A DNA stretch of 27,964 nucleotides from DATESN01 sp035270785 (GTDB taxonomy: Bacteria > Bacillota > Clostridia > Lachnospirales > Lachnospiraceae): the NCBI GenBank assembly GCA_035270785.1, contig DATESN010000042.1:1-27964 (forward strand), in the 5' to 3' direction. Made by a program: the position numbers and the translations under genes. Of this stretch, positions 8,270 to 16,507 are shown piece after piece (position 1 is the first letter of the stretch; each line of letters starts with the position of its first letter). Below the pieces are notes generated by a model, which ran no database searches, was not told where the DNA came from, and was given only the letters and a program-made list of their open reading frames with translations.

Positions 8270-9469
8270 ATGGAAAAATTAGCAATCCATGGAGGAACAC
8301 CGGTCCGTGCAACAAAGCTTTATTACGGACATCAATTCATTGATGATGCAGATATAAAAGCAGTTTCAGAAGTTTTGGCCAGTGATTTTTTAACTTGCGG
8401 ACCTAAGATTTTGGAATTGGAAGAGAAACTTTGTAAGATTACAGGTGCAAAATACGCGGTGGTTTGTAGCAATGGAACCGCTGCGTTACATATGGCATGT
8501 CAAGCGGCAGGTGTAGCAGAAGGGGATGAAGTTATTACCACTCCCATAACTTTTGCAGCATCTGCTAATTGTGCTTTTTACTGTGGTGCAAAACCTGTAT
8601 TTGCAGATATTAACCCGGAAACTTACAATATTGACCCGGACTGTGTAAGAGAGAAGATGACTCCTCATACCAAAGCTGTTGTTGCTGTAGATTTTACAGG
8701 ACAAGCAGCACAGCTAGACCCTCTCTTAGAACTATGTAAGGAACATGGTACACTACTAATCGAAGACGGCGCACATTCTATTGGTACCATTTATGCAGGA
8801 AGACCTGTTGGCTCTATCGCGGATATGACAACGTTTAGCTTCCATCCAGTCAAAACGGTAACAGGTGGAGAAGGCGGCGCGGTATTAACAAATAGCAAAG
8901 AGTTTTACGAAAAGCTATTGCTATTTCGTGCACATGGTATTACAAGGGACCCTGCATTTTTAGAAAAAGAAGTGGATGGCCCTTGGTATTATGAACAAGT
9001 TGAGTTAGGAATGAATTATCGAATGACAGATATCCAAGCTGCATTAGTTTCCAGCCAATTGGATAAATTACCAGTTTTCATGGCAAGAAGAAAAGAAATC
9101 GTAGCAAGGTATAACGAGGCATTTGCAAAAATTCCTGAAATTACCGTTCAAAAGGAAATTAAGGAATCAGATACAACCAGACATTTGTATATCCTTCGTA
9201 TCAAACCGGAACTGTTATCTATGAATAGAGGTCAGTTCTTTGAAGCCATGGGTGCAGAAAACATCTGCTGTAATGTCCATTATATACCTGTTTATTATCA
9301 TCCGTTTTATGAAAAAAAGGGTTTTAAAAAAGGCCTGTGTCCCAATAGTGAAAAACTCTACGATGAGATGATGAGCTTACCACTTTACTACTCCATGAGT
9401 GATCAAGATGTAGAAGATGTGATTCATGCTGTCCAAAAGATTGTTGACTTTGGGAGAGTGAGCCTATGA
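8270..9469 (+). CDS. pseC: UDP-4-amino-4,6-dideoxy-N-acetyl-beta-L-altrosamine transaminase
   Basis: PLP-dependent DegT/DnrJ/EryC1-family aminotransferase that aminates C4 of the PseB product, giving UDP-4-amino-4,6-dideoxy-beta-L-AltNAc. The 399-residue protein shows SNGTAALH (67-74), the PLP-contacting EDGAHS (165-170) and SFHPVKTVTGGEGG (190-203) with the internal-aldimine lysine at Lys195. The amine made here becomes the C7 nitrogen of pseudaminic acid and normally needs PseH for acylation; no separate PseH is seen in the window. It overlaps pseF by the four bases ATGA, which suggests translational coupling. Its sequence is clearly different from the second transaminase at 20349, which uses another sugar. 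Confidence 0.95.
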   Translation: MEKLAIHGGTPVRATKLYYGHQFIDDADIKAVSEVLASDFLTCGPKILELEEKLCKITGAKYAVVCSNGTAALHMACQAAGVAEGDEVITTPITFAASANCAFYCGAKPVFADINPETYNIDPDCVREKMTPHTKAVVAVDFTGQAAQLDPLLELCKEHGTLLIEDGAHSIGTIYAGRPVGSIADMTTFSFHPVKTVTGGEGGAVLTNSKEFYEKLLLFRAHGITRDPAFLEKEVDGPWYYEQVELGMNYRMTDIQAALVSSQLDKLPVFMARRKEIVARYNEAFAKIPEITVQKEIKESDTTRHLYILRIKPELLSMNRGQFFEAMGAENICCNVHYIPVYYHPFYEKKGFKKGLCPNSEKLYDEMMSLPLYYSMSDQDVEDVIHAVQKIVDFGRVSL

Positions 9470-10161
9470 CTTCCTTAGCCATTATTACTGCACGTGGTGG
9501 CAGCAAACGAATTCCCAATAAAAACAGAAAGTTATTTTTAGGGAAACCAATTATGGAGTATTCTATTCAAGCCGCATTGGAATCAGGTATCTTTGATGAG
9601 GTTATGGTATCTACAGATGATGAGGAGATAGCAAGAATTGCGGAAAAAGCAGGTGCGAAGGTGCCGTTTTTACGCAGTGAAAGTACCTCTGATGATTTTG
9701 CAACTACGGCAGATGTTATTGCAGAAGTAGTAGAAGAGTATAAAAAAAGAGGTTACAGTTTTGATTTTATTTGTTGTATTTATCCAACGGCACCTTTTTT
9801 AACACCTCAGACTTTAAAAGAGGCAATGGAAGTTCTTACAACGAAGAAGGCAGATTCTGTAGTACCTGTAGTGAAATTTTCCTTTCCACCCCAACGCTGT
9901 GTTGTAATGAAAGAAGACAAGCTAGAAGCAAAGTGGCCTGAATATATGAATTGTCGCTCTCAGGATTTAGAGCCTTACTATCATGACTGTGGACAATTTT
10001 ACTGTATGAATGGAAAAAGCTTTCAAGAACAAAAAAAATTGATTATGAATCATACCTATCCCTACATTCAAGATGAAAGGATGGTTCAAGATATTGATAC
10101 ACCACAAGATTGGGAGATAGCGGAACTTAAATATCAAATGCTGCACAAGGATGGGAACTAA
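9466..10161 (+). CDS. pseF: CMP-pseudaminic acid cytidylyltransferase
   Basis: Activates pseudaminic acid with CTP to CMP-pseudaminic acid, the last pathway step. The N-terminal ITARGGSKRIPNKN (7-20) is the signature of CMP-sialic-acid-type synthetases. It is followed by MVSTDDEEIARIA (about 46-58) and the PTAPF motif (about 106-110); the tail ending in DIDTPQDWEIAELKYQ is typical of the PseF subgroup. At 231 residues it has the single-domain length. The start overlaps pseC (ATGA), and pseI begins just after the stop. Sequence alone does not fully exclude NeuA or LegF activity, but the flanking pseB, pseC, pseI and pseG fix the assignment. Confidence 0.93.
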   Translation: MTSLAIITARGGSKRIPNKNRKLFLGKPIMEYSIQAALESGIFDEVMVSTDDEEIARIAEKAGAKVPFLRSESTSDDFATTADVIAEVVEEYKKRGYSFDFICCIYPTAPFLTPQTLKEAMEVLTTKKADSVVPVVKFSFPPQRCVVMKEDKLEAKWPEYMNCRSQDLEPYYHDCGQFYCMNGKSFQEQKKLIMNHTYPYIQDERMVQDIDTPQDWEIAELKYQMLHKDGN

Positions 10162-10162
10162 T

Positions 10163-11797
10163 ATGAGTGCAAAGACAATTACTATTAAAAATAGAATTAT
10201 AGGGGATGGATATCCGGCCTATATCATTGCAGAAATGTCTGCTAATCATGCAGGAAGCATGGACCGAGCAAAAGAAATTATCCATGCAGCAAAAGAATGT
10301 GGCGCAGATTGTATTAAGATCCAAACTTACACACCAGACACCCTAACCATAGACTGTAACAACCAATATTTCAATATCGTGGATGGAACTTGGGAAGGTG
10401 AAAACCTATATAGCCTTTATGGAAAAGCGTATACACCATGGGAGTGGCAAGCTCAGTTGAAGGAAGAAGCAGAAAAGAGTGGAATTGACTTTTTCTCTAC
10501 ACCCTTCGATAAGACTTCTGTTGATTTTTTGGAAGAGATGGGTATGGAATTCTATAAGATTGCATCCTTTGAGATGGTTGATTTGCCACTAATTGAATAT
10601 ATAGCAAGTAAGGGGAAACCCATTATTATGTCCACAGGAATGGGCAGTTTAGAGGAAATACAAGAAGCGGTAGACGCTGTCACTAAAAGCGGTAATGAGC
10701 AATTGGCGCTATTAAAGTGTTCCAGTGCTTATCCTGCAATCTCTGATGATATGCATCTGCAAACCATAAAGGATATGAAAGAACGTTTTCAAATACCTGT
10801 TGGGCTTTCCGATCATTCCATGGGTTCCCTTGGAGCCTCTACAGCAATAGCTCTAGGAGCTAATATTATTGAAAAGCATTTTTGCATAAGTCGTGAAATT
10901 GACAATCCAGATGCCTCTTTTTCAATGACTCCAGTGGAATTCAAACAAATGGTATTAGATATTCGAAGTACAGAAAAGGCCATTGGTAAAGTGGCGTATG
11001 GAGTTGATCCCAAAGAAAAAAGTTCTGTTGTGTTTCGTAGAAGTATCTTTGTTGTTGAGGATATGAAAAAAGGGGATGTTTTTACAGAGATAAATACTAA
11101 AATCATACGCCCGGGCTATGGGATGAAGCCTAAATATATGGTAGATTTCCTTGGAATGGAAGCAAATATCAATATTCAACGGGGAACCCCAGCAACATTT
11201 GAACTAACACGAAAAAAAAGCATCCTCTTTTTAACAAATAACGAAAACACAGAAAAATTGTACAACTATCTTTTAAAAGAAGAAAGGAATGTATATCAAT
11301 TTACAAACAAATTGAACATAGAGATCATAAGGGAATTGGATCCGAGGTTTATAATTAGTTTTAATTATAAATATATTATTCCAGAAGACGTGATTGAATA
11401 TATGGGAGACAAAATTATAAATCTTCATATCTCCTATCTTCCTTACAATAGAGGATCATCACCTAACTTTTTTAGCTTTTATGAAAACACCAAAAAAGGT
11501 GTTACCATTCATAAAATGGCAAAAGGATTGGACACAGGTGATATTTTATGCCAAAAAGAAGTTGAACTGGAAGAACAAAAAGAGACCTTTTCTAGTTCAT
11601 ATAAAAAGTTAAGTAATGAATTAATCGAACTTTTTATAGAAAATTGGGATAAATTAAAGGAGGGTACTATCACTTCAACCGCTCAACAAGGTAAGGGAAC
11701 CTACCATACCATGAAAGAATTAAATCTAATCCGCAAGACTCATCCATTTCAGTGGAATGATAATATTGCTCAATGGAAAAAGAAAAATAACCTGTAA
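10163..11797 (+). CDS. pseI: Pseudaminic acid synthase fused to a C-terminal sugar N-formyltransferase domain
   Basis: Residues about 13-280 are a NeuB-type synthase that condenses 2,4-diacylamido-2,4,6-trideoxy-L-altrose with phosphoenolpyruvate (IIAEMSANHAGS near 21-32, CIKIQTY near 51-57, SDHSMGS near 216-222, EKHF at 237-240). A SAF domain follows (about 290-345). This is a complete PseI, which is usually about 345 residues; here the protein is 544. The extra part (about 352-544) is a formyltransferase of the Fmt/ArnA-N/VioF type: NLHIS (Asn420, His422), PYNRGSSP (427-434) and GLDTGD (Asp460) supply the whole N-x-H...D triad and would use N10-formyl-tetrahydrofolate. I used the ATG at 10163, just past the pseF stop; an in-frame ATG at 10151 would add four residues. 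Eight A at 11212-11219 mark the junction. The acceptor of the formyl group is inferred. Confidence 0.9.
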   Translation: MSAKTITIKNRIIGDGYPAYIIAEMSANHAGSMDRAKEIIHAAKECGADCIKIQTYTPDTLTIDCNNQYFNIVDGTWEGENLYSLYGKAYTPWEWQAQLKEEAEKSGIDFFSTPFDKTSVDFLEEMGMEFYKIASFEMVDLPLIEYIASKGKPIIMSTGMGSLEEIQEAVDAVTKSGNEQLALLKCSSAYPAISDDMHLQTIKDMKERFQIPVGLSDHSMGSLGASTAIALGANIIEKHFCISREIDNPDASFSMTPVEFKQMVLDIRSTEKAIGKVAYGVDPKEKSSVVFRRSIFVVEDMKKGDVFTEINTKIIRPGYGMKPKYMVDFLGMEANINIQRGTPATFELTRKKSILFLTNNENTEKLYNYLLKEERNVYQFTNKLNIEIIRELDPRFIISFNYKYIIPEDVIEYMGDKIINLHISYLPYNRGSSPNFFSFYENTKKGVTIHKMAKGLDTGDILCQKEVELEEQKETFSSSYKKLSNELIELFIENWDKLKEGTITSTAQQGKGTYHTMKELNLIRKTHPFQWNDNIAQWKKKNNL

Positions 11798-11835
11798 ATA
11801 GCTACAAAACAAATAGAAAAAGAGGAAAGCGAACT

Positions 11836-12957
11836 ATGAAAAATTACATTCGTGTTGATGGTAATTCACAGATTGGCTTAGGTCACATTATGCGGTGCCT
11901 ATCTATTGCAGATGCTTTAAAAGAAATGGGGGTAACCTCCGTATTTATAACAGCAGATAGGGAAGCAGAAGAATTTATCTTATCCCGTGGCTATGAAATG
12001 ATTCATCTTGGTTCTGATTACACCAATATGGAAGCAGAGATTCCAAAATTATTAAGGATTATTAAAGCACAAGGAATAGAACGAATTTTAGTGGATAGTT
12101 ACTATGCAACGAAGGACTATTTTCAAGCGCTGAACCTTGTATACTGCTATTCCAATCAACCAACCAAATCTAAAGTTAAAATTGTAGTAAGTAGTAAACT
12201 AAAGATAGCCTATCTTGACGATTTGGGGAAATTTGCCTATCCTGTAGATTTACTGATTAATTATAATATTTATGGTCCCAATATGGATTATAAGAAAATG
12301 TATCATGATGCCGATAATCATGTGATCAGAGATAGTATTGTAAAAGATACGGAATCAACGAAGTTTATTGTTGGGTGTGATTATGCTCCAGTACGGGATG
12401 AATTTCGAGATGTTCCCTATACAGTGAAAGACCAAGTGGAAAATGTAATGATCACCATCGGTGGAGGGGACAACTTAAATATAGCAGGTGCATTAGCCGA
12501 CCATTTTGTATCTAAGTTTCCTGAGGTTACTTTTCATGTAGTAAGTGGTGCCTATAATTGTAATCTTCCTTATCTAAAGGAACTAGAGGGCAAACATAAA
12601 AATGTCAAAATTCATCACAAAGTAGAACATATGTCAGAGCTCATGAAGGATTGTGACGTAGCAATTTCACCAGCTGGAAGCACAGTATACGAGCTTTGCG
12701 CCGTGGGTGTTCCAACCATTAGTTTTTACTATGTACAAAATCAAAGGAAGATTGCAGAAACTCTTCATGAAGAAATAAAGGTGATCAATGCTGGGGATTA
12801 CACCATGGATGAAGAACTGGTACTGATTACCATAGAAGAACAATTTCGATTCTTATGTAGTCATTATGAAATGAGAGAAAAATTGCATAATGATATGAAA
12901 CAATTAGTAGATGGTAACGGGGCTAAGAGGATAGCAGAATGTCTTTTGAAAGTTTAG
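11836..12957 (+). CDS. pseG: UDP-2,4-diacylamido-trideoxy-altropyranose hydrolase
   Basis: Removes UDP from the diacylamido sugar to release the free trideoxy-L-altrose that PseI uses. Inverting GT-B-like (MurG-related) hydrolase. RVDGNSQIGLGHIMRC (6-21) carries the catalytic His at residue 17, the same number as in Campylobacter PseG. The C-terminal nucleotide-binding half has TIGGGDNLN and ISPAGSTVYELCAVGVPTISFYY. The protein is 373 residues. About 20 residues (roughly 101-121, YCYSNQPTKSKVKIVVSSK) sit just before AYLDDLGKFAYP and look like an insertion compared with the PseGs I know. There is no PseH-type GNAT domain fused to it, as occurs in some species. The ribosome site is AGAGG. It overlaps the next gene by 19 bases. 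Confidence 0.93.
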   Translation: MKNYIRVDGNSQIGLGHIMRCLSIADALKEMGVTSVFITADREAEEFILSRGYEMIHLGSDYTNMEAEIPKLLRIIKAQGIERILVDSYYATKDYFQALNLVYCYSNQPTKSKVKIVVSSKLKIAYLDDLGKFAYPVDLLINYNIYGPNMDYKKMYHDADNHVIRDSIVKDTESTKFIVGCDYAPVRDEFRDVPYTVKDQVENVMITIGGGDNLNIAGALADHFVSKFPEVTFHVVSGAYNCNLPYLKELEGKHKNVKIHHKVEHMSELMKDCDVAISPAGSTVYELCAVGVPTISFYYVQNQRKIAETLHEEIKVINAGDYTMDEELVLITIEEQFRFLCSHYEMREKLHNDMKQLVDGNGAKRIAECLLKV

Positions 12958-14645
12958 TAAAAAAAACACAAGTGGATAAGAGAATCAATATTTTCATATC
13001 CACGGTGACTGTTTTAGTTATGTTTTTTCTGTTTCATAGATACACACCATTTATTTATTCAACAAATGATGATATCTTTTTAAAAAGTATTGTATCAGGA
13101 GAGGCGTCAGGAATACCCAATGCTCACATGATTTATTCTGGGTATTTGTTGGGAATCGTACTTAGTTTCTTGTACAAGATGAATTCACTTATTCCTTGGT
13201 ATGGGTTTTATTTGGTATTAAGTCTGCTACTATGTATGGGACTCATTTTATATCAATTATTAGAACATACGAAAAGAATAAGTTGTAAAGTTATTGTGAG
13301 TGTTTTGTATAGTGTTATTCTATTCGAAGTTTTAATGCAGCATATGGCAGTTATTCAATTTACTGTTGTTGCCGCAGTCGTTAGCGCAACAGCCATATTC
13401 TGGTATTACTTGGTAGATATAGATCAAACAACAAAAGAATATCTAAAAGCTAATACAATCACATTTTCACTGACTCTATTAGCCTTAAATATTCGAATGA
13501 AAGTATTTCTTATGTGTTTGCCATTTGCAGGGGCACTATGGATTGTAAAATACAAAAAGGAAAATGTTAAAAAACAAATTCTACTGATGATGGGAATCTT
13601 TAGTATGATTGTCATAAGCATCGTTGTTTTATTAGTGGCTTATGGAGGGAAAGACTGGAAAGAATATAGGACATATAATGAAGCCAGAGAACAGATATAT
13701 GATTACATAGGATATCCGGAATATGATGCAAATAAAGAATTATATCAAGAATATGGGATTAGTTATGATTCATACATTGCAGCTTCTACAAAATACAATC
13801 TTTTATTAGATGATCATATAAATAAAGAATCTATGGTTGCATTGGCAAAGCAACGTATAAATGAAAAAAGGGAAGAAATAATCTGGAATGAAAGATTAGA
13901 GATTTCCATCAAAGATTTTGTAGAACATCACATAGGATATTCCGATAGACCCCTTTGCTTTTTTGTATTAGCAGGTTATTTGCTCGTGCTTCTATCCATT
14001 ATGATAACCAGGAAATGGAGGACACTTATACCTGTGGGACTACTATTTGGCGGACGAATGATTACCTGGATCTACATCATTTATGGAGGAAGGTATCCTG
14101 TTCGAATTACACAATCTTTGTTTTTGGTAGAACTTATTGTGCTGTTAGGTATATCGATAGAACATAAATTATATGATATGAAACAAAGGTGGCTTCCTTA
14201 TGGGTTAGGGATTGCATACGCCGTCTTTCTAGTTTTCTCTGGAGCAAGGTATGTGAAAGCAACCCAAGGAATTGTAACCTATAGGGAAGAAATTAGTAGC
14301 GCTTTTGACGAACTAAAAGAATATATGGTTATGCATCAAGATAACACTTATTATCTAGATATTGACGTTGCAAATTATTATACAACAGATATTTTTAGTT
14401 CAGAAAGAATAGTAAAAAATTATGCTGTTATGGGAAGTTGGATTCCCAAAAGCCCTTTGTATGAAAATAAGATAAGAAACTTGGACGAAGTTTATTATGT
14501 ATTCCCAGTGGATCAAATGTTAGAATATGACTATTTCAAATCTTTTGCGAAAGGTTTACAATATAAGTTAGTATTAGAGGACACGTTAATAACAGGAAAT
14601 GGTACGGTATATGAGATTGTTACGTTAGAAAATGCTATGAAATGA
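12939..14645 (+). CDS. Polytopic membrane protein, probable GT-C-type glycosyltransferase (paralogue 1)
   Basis: I do not recognise a named family. The 568-residue protein has a first span (about 17-37), then an outer loop with TNDDIFLKSIVSG (Asp44, Asp45), many further spans, and a soluble C-terminal domain of about 130 residues. Acidic residues right after the first span are the usual catalytic feature of GT-C enzymes that use lipid-linked sugars. It is clearly paralogous to the protein at 21476-23281: shared are NDD, PWYGFYLVLS/SWYGLFLCGG, IYDYIGYPEYDANKELYQ/IYDFLDIPNTEYDENKEIYQ, and a KSP motif near the C-terminus. The start is supported by AAGAGG 8 bases upstream, inside pseG. It follows pseG directly, so a role in transfer or export of the pseudaminic-acid-containing glycan is plausible but unproven. 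Confidence 0.65.
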   Translation: MSFESLVKKTQVDKRINIFISTVTVLVMFFLFHRYTPFIYSTNDDIFLKSIVSGEASGIPNAHMIYSGYLLGIVLSFLYKMNSLIPWYGFYLVLSLLLCMGLILYQLLEHTKRISCKVIVSVLYSVILFEVLMQHMAVIQFTVVAAVVSATAIFWYYLVDIDQTTKEYLKANTITFSLTLLALNIRMKVFLMCLPFAGALWIVKYKKENVKKQILLMMGIFSMIVISIVVLLVAYGGKDWKEYRTYNEAREQIYDYIGYPEYDANKELYQEYGISYDSYIAASTKYNLLLDDHINKESMVALAKQRINEKREEIIWNERLEISIKDFVEHHIGYSDRPLCFFVLAGYLLVLLSIMITRKWRTLIPVGLLFGGRMITWIYIIYGGRYPVRITQSLFLVELIVLLGISIEHKLYDMKQRWLPYGLGIAYAVFLVFSGARYVKATQGIVTYREEISSAFDELKEYMVMHQDNTYYLDIDVANYYTTDIFSSERIVKNYAVMGSWIPKSPLYENKIRNLDEVYYVFPVDQMLEYDYFKSFAKGLQYKLVLEDTLITGNGTVYEIVTLENAMK

Positions 14646-14685
14646 AACAATAAATAATTGATTTTGTAGATGTAAAAGTATAAAG

Positions 14686-16443
14686 ATGGGTAAAAATATG
14701 AAAAAGTTAGTTGATTCAATTACACAATTACATATGATAATCCTTGGATTGCTCGTTGTTACCATTGGCTTTCTTCCTTTTTTTATACTTCGTGGAAATG
14801 CACCCATATTTTATCAAGATCAATTGGATGGTGAGATTTTCACCTATATCTTAAATGCCAAGCATTTATTTGATGGAAGTAATACCATTCCGGAAGTCAT
14901 GTGTGGATTGTCTAAAACTGCTTTGCTACCCCCCTCCATTTTAACGGTTCTATGTTATGTATTCTTACCTTCCCTTACCGCCTTTTTATTTAATTATTAT
15001 GTGTGCGCAATACTTGCCTTTGCAGGTATGTTTTATTTATTACAAGACTTGTTTGCAGAAAAATATATTTCCTTTGTGGTGGCGGTGACCTTTTCCTTTT
15101 TGCCTTTTTATTCTGTATATGGGCTATCGATCATGGGAACACCTTTGCTCTTATACGCACTTTTACAATTAAGAAAAAGAGAGCATGCAATACGCAATCT
15201 TTTATTAGTAGCTCTTTACGCCCTTATGTCTTCTTTTGTTCTTATTGGATATGCAGTCATAGGAGTACTTTTTATGTATTCTATCTATTTCATAATGGCC
15301 AAAAAGGTAAAACAACAAAAATATATTTTCTATGCCATGGGAATTCTTCTATGTATCTACATCATAACCAATAGAAGTTTATTTTTACAAGTATTTGGAT
15401 TGGTAAAGGGAGAAACCAGCCACAAAGAAGAGCTAGTAGTTTATGGCATGGGCTTCTTAGAAGGATTTAAGAGTATCTTTTTTGAAAATACATTACATGC
15501 CAAAGCATTTCAAAAGATATTGATTGCTCCAGCACTTTTGCTTAGCCTGTATGGTATTTTTCGATACAAAAAGACAAGTGATGAAGTGAAAAAATATCTA
15601 ATAGGGTTATGGTCACTTTTGGTGGCAGCAGCTTTGATTGGGGTGTTTTATGGATTTTACCATTGGAATAGAATTGTTAGAGTTCGAAATCTTAAGGGTG
15701 GCTTTTTGAAATATTTTCAGATGGATCGTTTTTACTGGTTTTATCCATTGCTTTGGTTTGTGATACTTGCTTTACTATGTGTAGTAGTAAAACGGGAGGC
15801 CATACTTCTTAGTAAGAATAAAAAGTGTGAGAAATCCATTGTATTTGTGACTAGAGTTGGTATCCTTATACTACTAGGAAGCATGGCACTAACCATTTTA
15901 CAAAACAGTGACTTTAAGAAAAATATTTATCAGATAAAAAATAGGGAAGCGTCGAATGCCGTTACCTGGAACGATTTTCTAGCTCCAGATGTATTAGGTC
16001 AAGTAAAGGATTATATAGAAGTACCACAGGATACGTACCGGGTGGCAAGTGTGGGTATTCATCCAGCAGCATCTATTTACAACGGGTTTTATACAATTGA
16101 TGGTTACTCTAATAATTATTCCCTTTTCTATAAGCATAGCTTTCGAAAAGTAATTGCCAAGGAATTAGAGAAAGATAGTACCATGAAAGCGTTATTTGAT
16201 GGTTGGGGAAACCGATGTTATGTATTCACATCAGAGCTACGAGATGTTTTAGTTATTCCAAAGGATCAGCAAAGGGACATTTCTAATCTGGAACTAAATA
16301 CACAGGCAATGAAAGATTTGGGATGCAAATACCTAATTTCTTCTGTAGAAATTAAGAATGCGAGAGAAGCAGGATTTCAATTAGAGCAGACTTTTGACAC
16401 AGAGAATAGTTACTATAAGATTTGGTTATATTCCCTTTTGTAA
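14686..16443 (+). CDS. DUF6044/YkoS-like polytopic membrane protein
   Basis: A 585-residue membrane protein resembling DUF6044 (Bacillus YkoS), which is related in layout to YfhO-type GT-C glycosyltransferases. The first span (about 18-36) is followed by an outer loop FYQDQLDGEIF (Asp45, Asp48, Glu50), then about eleven spans and a C-terminal soluble domain with GFYTIDGYSNNYSLFYKHSFR near 465-485 and WGNRCYVF near 505. YfhO-like proteins glycosylate wall polymers on the outer face using polyprenyl-phosphate sugars; the same is inferred here. The ribosome site is weak for both candidate starts (14686 and 14698, MKKLVDS). Its stop codon lies inside a perfect 14-bp inverted repeat. Confidence 0.65.
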   Translation: MGKNMKKLVDSITQLHMIILGLLVVTIGFLPFFILRGNAPIFYQDQLDGEIFTYILNAKHLFDGSNTIPEVMCGLSKTALLPPSILTVLCYVFLPSLTAFLFNYYVCAILAFAGMFYLLQDLFAEKYISFVVAVTFSFLPFYSVYGLSIMGTPLLLYALLQLRKREHAIRNLLLVALYALMSSFVLIGYAVIGVLFMYSIYFIMAKKVKQQKYIFYAMGILLCIYIITNRSLFLQVFGLVKGETSHKEELVVYGMGFLEGFKSIFFENTLHAKAFQKILIAPALLLSLYGIFRYKKTSDEVKKYLIGLWSLLVAAALIGVFYGFYHWNRIVRVRNLKGGFLKYFQMDRFYWFYPLLWFVILALLCVVVKREAILLSKNKKCEKSIVFVTRVGILILLGSMALTILQNSDFKKNIYQIKNREASNAVTWNDFLAPDVLGQVKDYIEVPQDTYRVASVGIHPAASIYNGFYTIDGYSNNYSLFYKHSFRKVIAKELEKDSTMKALFDGWGNRCYVFTSELRDVLVIPKDQQRDISNLELNTQAMKDLGCKYLISSVEIKNAREAGFQLEQTFDTENSYYKIWLYSLL

Positions 16444-16469
16444 GGAAGAATTCTCTACAAAAGGGAATA
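16429..16469. repeat. Perfect 14-bp inverted repeat across a stop codon
   Basis: Left arm TATTCCCTTTTGTA (16429-16442), 13-base loop, right arm TACAAAAGGGAATA (16456-16469). The left arm is the last coding bases and most of the stop codon of the DUF6044-like gene. No U run follows on either strand, so it is not a standard terminator. A stabilising 3' hairpin, a processing site or a protein-binding site are possible. Confidence 0.7.
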
Positions 16470-16507
16470 ACCAATGGATGCATGAAAAATGCGGATAGGA
16501 ATCAAAG

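Noticed and set aside
10813..11179. Leftward open frames of 97 and 74 codons opposite pseI
   Set aside because: Antisense to the conserved NeuB/SAF region, no ribosome site, composition follows the opposite strand.
11212..11219. Reading the PseI fusion as an assembly error joining two genes
   Set aside because: Cannot be excluded, but the downstream domain has no suitable start codon or ribosome site of its own, and the frame is open across the junction with normal coding on both sides.
9466..12957. Sialic or legionaminic acid pathway instead of pseudaminic acid
   Set aside because: PseB (short soluble 5-inverting dehydratase), PseC and PseG, with its catalytic His17, are diagnostic of the pseudaminic route; NeuC- or LegG-type epimerases are absent.
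15003..15374. Rightward 123-codon frame inside the DUF6044-like gene
   Set aside because: Out-of-frame shadow of a membrane-protein coding region; Cys/Phe-rich composition arises from the shifted frame.
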